Assembly (NCBI GenBank): GCA_022478985.1
Contig: JAKSZP010009601.1
Coordinates: 20,183 to 84,182 of the forward strand
Direction: 5' to 3'
From: Massospora cicadina
Lineage: Eukaryota > Entomophthoromycota > Entomophthoromycetes > Entomophthorales > Entomophthoraceae
Length of the DNA stretch: 64,000 nucleotides
Each line of letters opens with the position of its first letter. Positions within the stretch are counted from its first letter, which is position 1. Position numbers and translations under genes: made by a program. Shown here in pieces: positions 59,340-64,000 of the stretch. The notes under the pieces are model-generated. The model was not told the origin of the DNA and ran no database searches. It saw only the letters and a list, made by a program, of their open reading frames with translations.

Positions 59340-60305
59340 AAACGCACACCATCAAACATGCCAAACATATATCATCACAGTAAACTAGTGCAGCCTAAGC
59401 TGTCATTAAGTACACCTTGGATGAAGTGGATCACCTTAAAAGTAATGTTCCTGCTGCAGGTTACAGCACTGCATGGGGACGCAAGTGGGCTGAGGTATCC
59501 GCCTTATTAAACACCTTGATAAAATAACATCAAGACTGCGCTAGTGTTCAGCATAAAGCAAACAAAATCAATGGCCCGGGAGACGTGTTCTAAATACTTC
59601 TGCTACTGCTTTTACTCCTCTAAATCTACCTGGCCTTTACATGAGTTCAAAGGCCAGACACTACCATTGCAAAGATCCAGTGGAGGTGTCAGCCAAAGTA
59701 TACAGGTTCTACTTTGAGTTTTACACATTCAAATCCTGTCAAATTTGTCAAAATTGAGACATTTTTTGATGGTAAACATAGCCGCACCATCACCCAATGC
59801 CCTAATTTATTGAATCTAATCTCGCAGTACAAACTCTGAGATGCTGTTTGTAGTGCACTGCACAGAAATAGCCCAGATCCTGATGAGTCTCCTTAAGAAG
59901 TTTATCAGCAATATTTTTCTAGCATATCCAATCTTCTTCTGATCTCTATAAATAAATGTCTTTTAGAGACATGCGTCCTACATAAAGGCCATGAGAACAT
60001 ATGCTAACTTTATTTAAAAAGGTGAAATGTTGAACTACATAACTGGTGCCCATTCTCACTAATTAACACCAATACCACATTTTTGCCAAAAAGTATGGAT
60101 AAGCGACTAGGCGAGATTGACTCTGATGTGATCTCCTCTGCAAAGTATGACTTCATCCCAAGATGCTCCAAATGGGATAACATCCACATGTATCTAATAT
60201 TTGCCAATCCTTTGATACTGGTGCACTTGTTTTTCTTGACCAACAAAAAGCTCCTGACTGGATTAATTGGAAATATCTTAGGGTTTGTCTCCATTTCAGA
60301 CATCT
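59340..60305 (+). pseudogene. E8 ORF2 remnant, linker and RT N-terminal part
   Basis: LKSNVPAAGYSTAWGRKWAE (about 59430-59490) matches LESNIPATGYSxAWGxKWAE of E2/E3. Later AVCSALHRNSPDPDESP parallels the CPGPDGIP block (about 59845-59895). A frame at 60083-60307 has KSMDKRLGEIDSDVISSAKY, FIPRCSKWDNIHM and FFLTNKK, aligning with MANRLG...ISPEQFGFIPRR.IWDxVHS...FLDQQK. Several stops. Confidence 0.65.
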
Positions 60306-62144
60306 GAGGTACTAAGGAAAGATTTGCCTTTCATTGAAGTACTCCAATACCCATGATAGAAAACATAGTCTGCAAGAAATTGCCATTATGATTATTCTTG
60401 AGTAGGATTCATGGGTGGATAGGTTCGGAAATTACTGATTATCAAACATCAGCACTGTTATAGCCACTAAACTGAAAGAAGGAAATATTCTTGACCACGC
60501 TTCTAACACTAAGAGGAATCTGGTTGTGTTGGATGGGGCAGCTGATTGTCTAATCTTGGTGTAGGTTAGAATCATAGCTTTGATCTTCCTGGGCTCACTT
60601 GGTAGTGAAGAGCAGCAACTACGTCATCATTTTCAGCTCTATTGGAATTTTCAATATTTTAATTTTCCATATTTTTTAACTTCATCTTGATTCTGGCAGA
60701 TTGAATTAGATTATTGAATATTCAGTTTGGAGCTATTATTCAGTAAAAATTTCTTGTAATAATCTGACTTTTGAAGTTTCCAAGGGGTGGTTTCATAGAT
60801 TTTCTTTGCCAATGGGCGTTTATGCATAAAACATCATAGACAACACCATTGTAGAGATCAATGAGCGTGGTCCTTCATAAGTTGCATAGTTTTCTTTGGA
60901 AAGGGCAGAATATTTTATAAGTTATAAAATTTTATGAGCTTTTCTGTAGCCTAATTTATTTTTTATTATAGAATATAGCAAAATAACCCAGAAATCGCTC
61001 ATCAGCAGAGTTCTGGTTTTTTATACTTTCAGGTAAGTGATGATGAGGGCTGGAGAACATTTGTGACAACTGTATGAGCACATTTTCTAAAAATGCTGTG
61101 AACTTTTCATAAGATTGTGGCTTGAAATTTGCAAGTGGGGTCTTTTGTGGTTCAATCTGGCAATCTTCGCTAGTCAATATTGGCACCAGGATCAAAGCAT
61201 CATCCTTAGAATTTGTGCCATTTTTGCAAAGGTTTAATTGGGTGCTTGAGGATTTCCTCCTTATTGAACGCAACCTTTTTCCCTTTGGGGATTCATTTGA
61301 TCTGCTAATTCCATGCAGCTTTCTTTACATACATTTTTGGTTTTTACTAAATAACTTCAGCGGAATAAAATAATGATATAGGAAGTTTGCCTGTTCAGGA
61401 TGGGTTAAACATATTTTAGGGGAGTGGGCAAACATTCACTGTTCATCTAGCGTATGTAATGTATAAGTCCGTCTCAATTGTTGCATTTTTTTCAAATTTG
61501 GATTTTTTTTTATTCAAGTCAAATTGTTTAAAAAGATTTTTAGTTAAGTCGGTTTTGGGTGCTGGGTTGTGCCTCACCTGAATTGTAGATTAGGCTCATA
61601 AAAGCCTAATCAATGATTTGGGTGAGGCCCTGAAGGGCAGCCATTAAAAGGCACACTTACATTTCCAAAGCTCACTTCAAGTTTTGTCTTTAGCTTACAT
61701 CCTGGGGAGCATTGTCAGTTGCTCCCCAGACAAGCTCTGTTTGGTGGGCCCTTTTTATCACCTGAATAAAAATAAAGATTGTTTTACGGTAGCATACCTC
61801 ACTTACCAGTTGGTATTTTTTGGGTATCCAGTTTTGAGGAGTTTTTTGCGTGGTTGGGTTGGACCAACCACAATAGAAACCTTGCATAACCAACTCGATG
61901 TAGGAATATTTTGGCACTGTCAGTGCACTAAAACACTCCCAACTTAAAGTTAGTCTGCTTTGGTATTGTCTGTGCGCCAAAAGCATCATTTATTATACAG
62001 CGGTTGGAACTGGGATTTTCCAACTGTTAATGTGTATGTCCTAAGTCTACTATCTTTACTAGCAATAAATCACGGGGCCTCATCACTTTTTTGATCAGAA
62101 GGATATATTGCACTTCCAAATTAGTGGCCACTTCAAGGACCCTT
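60306..62144. other. unexplained 1.84 kb block inside E8
   Basis: It separates two adjacent parts of one RT domain, so it is probably an insertion. It holds short frames on both strands that I do not recognise, a long imperfect hairpin at 61571-61628, and two related short stretches at about 61908-61940 and 61958-61990 (TTTGG...TGTC.GTGC.C). No TSD could be fixed. Confidence 0.4.
61571..61628. repeat. nested imperfect hairpin
   Basis: Outer arms GCCTCACC (61571-61578) and GGTGAGGC (61621-61628) and inner arms ATTAGGCT (61589-61596) and AGCCTAAT (61603-61610) are each perfect complements, giving a two-step stem with a 6-nt loop. Confidence 0.55.
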
Positions 62145-62419
62145 ACACTCCATAGGTTTAAGTTTCCAGCTAGGAACAGATAGGGTGATGCTTCTTACTG
62201 AATCAGCCACAATGACAGTCTGTGGATCAGGTTATCTAACTGATTTGGCTTTCCACCAAAAGTAGTCTCGGAAAAGGTGACTCTATAAAAATCCCCTTTA
62301 GTATAATGTTAGCCTTAACCCACTCATCTGCAAAACAAAAGCCCATATTACTAGTGTTACTATGCATGGCCAGGCACTAGTCAAGTTGCTGGAATCTTCT
62401 GATGATTGTTTAATTGGTA
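62145..62419 (+). pseudogene. E8 ORF2 remnant, RT central part
   Basis: VMLLTESATMTVCGSGYLTD (about 62190-62246) equals the VMLLTESATMAxxGPGFLTE block. Then YNVSLNPLI (about 62305) and, in another frame, a D-D-C stretch (about 62400) at the position of FADDC. The mariner element follows at once. Confidence 0.7.
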
Positions 62420-62973
62420 CACAGTGCATTCAAAAAGTTCTGGGATCAACGTTTTAAAGACACAACTTTACAAATAAATAAACTTTCTTTTATCATAATT
62501 TAAACGTACAACCTTTCCCTCTCTATACATTTTATATTGCTAAAACAATTGTTAAAAGTATGCACATAGTTCCTAATTTTTTATAACCATGTTTAAACAG
62601 CTGTCACATTCTTCTAAATTGTCTCTACTTTATCAAAAGGATGAACCTTCAGTGCCACCTTCAGATTATAATTATCCACCCTATTCACCAGATTTGGCTC
62701 TGTCTGACTTCTTTCTGTTCTCTAATCTGAAGGTGGCACTGAAGGTTCATCCTTTTTGATAAAGTAGAGACAATTCAGAAGAATGTGACAGCTGGCTTAA
62801 ACATGGTTATACAAAATAGGTACTATGTGCATACCTTTTAACAATTGTTTTAGCAATATAAATATGTATAGAGAGGGAAAGATTGTATGTTAAATTATGA
62901 TAAAAGAAAGTTTATTTATTTGTTTAGTTGTGTCTTTAAAACGTTAGTCCCAGAACTTTTTGAATGCACTGTG
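62420..62973. mobile_element. mariner-derived fold-back element
   Basis: 554 bp. TIRs beginning CACAGTGCATTCAAAAAGTT, and TA at both borders (62418-62419, 62974-62975) as in Tc1/mariner. The arms 62420-62668 and 62723-62973 (249 and 251 bp) are inverted copies of one another along their whole length, including the transposase 3' end. The 54-bp centre is unique. It therefore consists of two mariner 3' ends joined back to back. It disrupts E8, whose sequence continues on both sides. Confidence 0.9.
62672..62759 (+). pseudogene. mariner transposase C-terminal fragment
   Basis: The plus strand reads PPYSPDLALSDFFLFSNLK (about 62677-62735). This matches the YSPDLAPxDxxLFPxLK block that carries the last catalytic Asp of DD34D mariner transposases. 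A one-T insertion relative to the left arm ends the frame at 62757. The left arm holds the downstream part in opposite orientation. Confidence 0.85.
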
Positions 62974-63055
62974 TATATCAAATAACCATTATTAACATAA
63001 CAGTTCTCTTAACAGATGCTAAAGTTCAAAAATGAGCTTAAAGCTAAAAACTTTA

Positions 63056-64000
63056 GTAGAGGTCAAAAAATAAAAAAGATGGAGCGAAATAGAATACTAT
63101 ATTGAGTTTTTGAGCGTAGAGGTTTATAGGATGTGTGGGGATGTGGTGTCAAAGGGACCTTTGGGGCCCAATACAATCAGGACCTTTAACTGTCTTATGG
63201 ATCAACCACCTAGTTGGCACCCTCATTGTTCTGCATCATCCTCATGACCACAGAGGTGATTGTTGCTCCACTCCAGGTTCAGGAAGTGGAAAAGAAAGTC
63301 CTGATGGCATCTACATTGATTCTGGTACTGAAATGCTTCCAAATCGAAATATTATGGGTGCCTTCAAGACATGTGTAAAAATTTACTCCGTTGGGTTGAT
63401 TATTGGAGGTCAACCCTAGTAGTCTTTCTACTGCACAGGTTCAATTTCCTCGTGCACCTTTCGTTGTAAGAATATATATATAATTTGATAATAGTATGAT
63501 GACTATTATCCATAGTTGAGTTAGAATTATTTTCAGACCTAACACTTTGGCCGGTATTTCTGATTGATACTTGATATCATACTCATAGGGATTCTTTCCC
63601 TGTAATCCTGTCCACTCAATCTTCATTAAGATCCTCTGATGGCAGTCTCCTTCAGCCCAACACACAGTCAGCAGCAATCCCTTAGATGTGGTTCCCTTCA
63701 TCTCTAGAAACCCACTTGAATCTCTACTCTCTCTGAGAGTCTACTAATTATTGCCTTCTGCAATAAATCCTTTGAGATAAAATCTTCACACTGATTGATG
63801 ATAGTCTAACTATTACCAAATCTACAATAAAACTAATGATGTTCTAAAGTAGTAATGTATAAGTGTATATGTGTTTTTAACTATCTTTTATTAGAGTAAA
63901 TCCTAGGGAATTATAGGGGATTCAGATGTCTAACCCTCTGTTGACACCTCTTCATTGGAACGGCAGCTATTGCCATTGAATCACCCTTCCTTGTCTCAGC
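63056..64000. other. no gene recognised
   Basis: A 94-codon open frame (63135-63419, +) has no motif I know and may be chance. The rest, to the window end, has mixed composition, with an AATAAA at about 63761 in a pyrimidine-rich region. Confidence 0.35.

Larger units (their letters stand above)
59310..63055 (+). mobile_element. ancient diverged LINE copy E8, interrupted
   Basis: Pieces at about 59310-60305, 62145-62419 and 62976-63055 align in order with ORF2 of the LINE family, from the linker after the endonuclease to just past the RT active site. The mariner fold-back element sits precisely between the last two. The 1.84 kb at 60306-62144 separates the first two. Substitution is heavy, so this is an older copy or a separate subfamily. 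Both outer ends are unknown. Confidence 0.65.

Noticed and set aside
63135..63419. 94-codon frame as a host gene
   Set aside because: No recognisable domain, no supporting context, and a length within chance expectation for this composition.

Overview
The window is a graveyard of transposable elements in an AT-rich eukaryotic genome. I found no host gene, rRNA gene or CRISPR array that I can support. The elements (an L1-clade LINE with a CCHC ORF1 protein and a C-terminal CCHC finger, Ty3/gypsy elements, a mariner remnant, a hAT-like MITE) fit a large repeat-rich genome. The L1-type ORF2 with zf-RVT-like C-terminus is common in fungi and plants, and a fungus is my best guess, held weakly. The LINE bodies are visibly richer in G+C than their flanks.

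The dominant family is a 5.26-5.29 kb LINE. There are five full-length copies, each framed by a target-site duplication (TSD): E1 (9703-15199, -), E2 (16063-21333, +), E3 (40601-45894, -), E4 (46606-51874, -) and E5 (52093-59224, +). E6 (54948-56770, -) is a 5'-truncated copy inserted inside E5. E8 (about 59310-63055, +) is a much older, broken relative. ORF1 is about 470 codons with a CX2CX4HX4C knuckle. ORF2 is about 1170 codons (APE endonuclease, reverse transcriptase, CX2CX7HX4C finger) and begins 6 nt after the ORF1 stop. All copies carry stops or frameshifts.

A second family of about 1.92 kb carries only an ORF1-type gene, homologous to but distinct from the LINE ORF1, plus a 3' terminus shared with the LINE. 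Copies lie at 4222-6145 (+), 29622-31547 (-) and 32002-45909 (+, heavily interrupted), each with TSDs. It looks like an ORF1-only 'half-LINE' parasite of the LINE machinery, analogous in design to mammalian HAL1.

Layout. 1-4207: AT-rich, nothing clear. 4222-6145: half-LINE 1. 6610-7210: an ancient repeat (REP-B) whose second copy at 29540-46200 is split by many insertions. 7380-8960: unresolved, with a repeat of about 121 bp. 9000-25720: a decayed minus-strand Ty3/gypsy element split by LINEs E1 and E2, and E1 itself carries a SINE-like insert. 26000-29530: unresolved retroelement debris with two kinds of tandem repeat. 29540-46200: the nested stack (half-LINE 2, a second SINE-like copy, half-LINE 3 containing a hAT-like MITE, a complete dead Ty3/gypsy element with LTRs, and LINE E3). 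46606-59224: E4 and E5 head to head, with E6 inside E5. 59310-63055: E8, interrupted by an unexplained 1.84 kb block and by a mariner fold-back element at 62420-62973.

Most junctions are supported by TSDs read directly from the sequence, and several by an uninterrupted empty-site copy within the same window.
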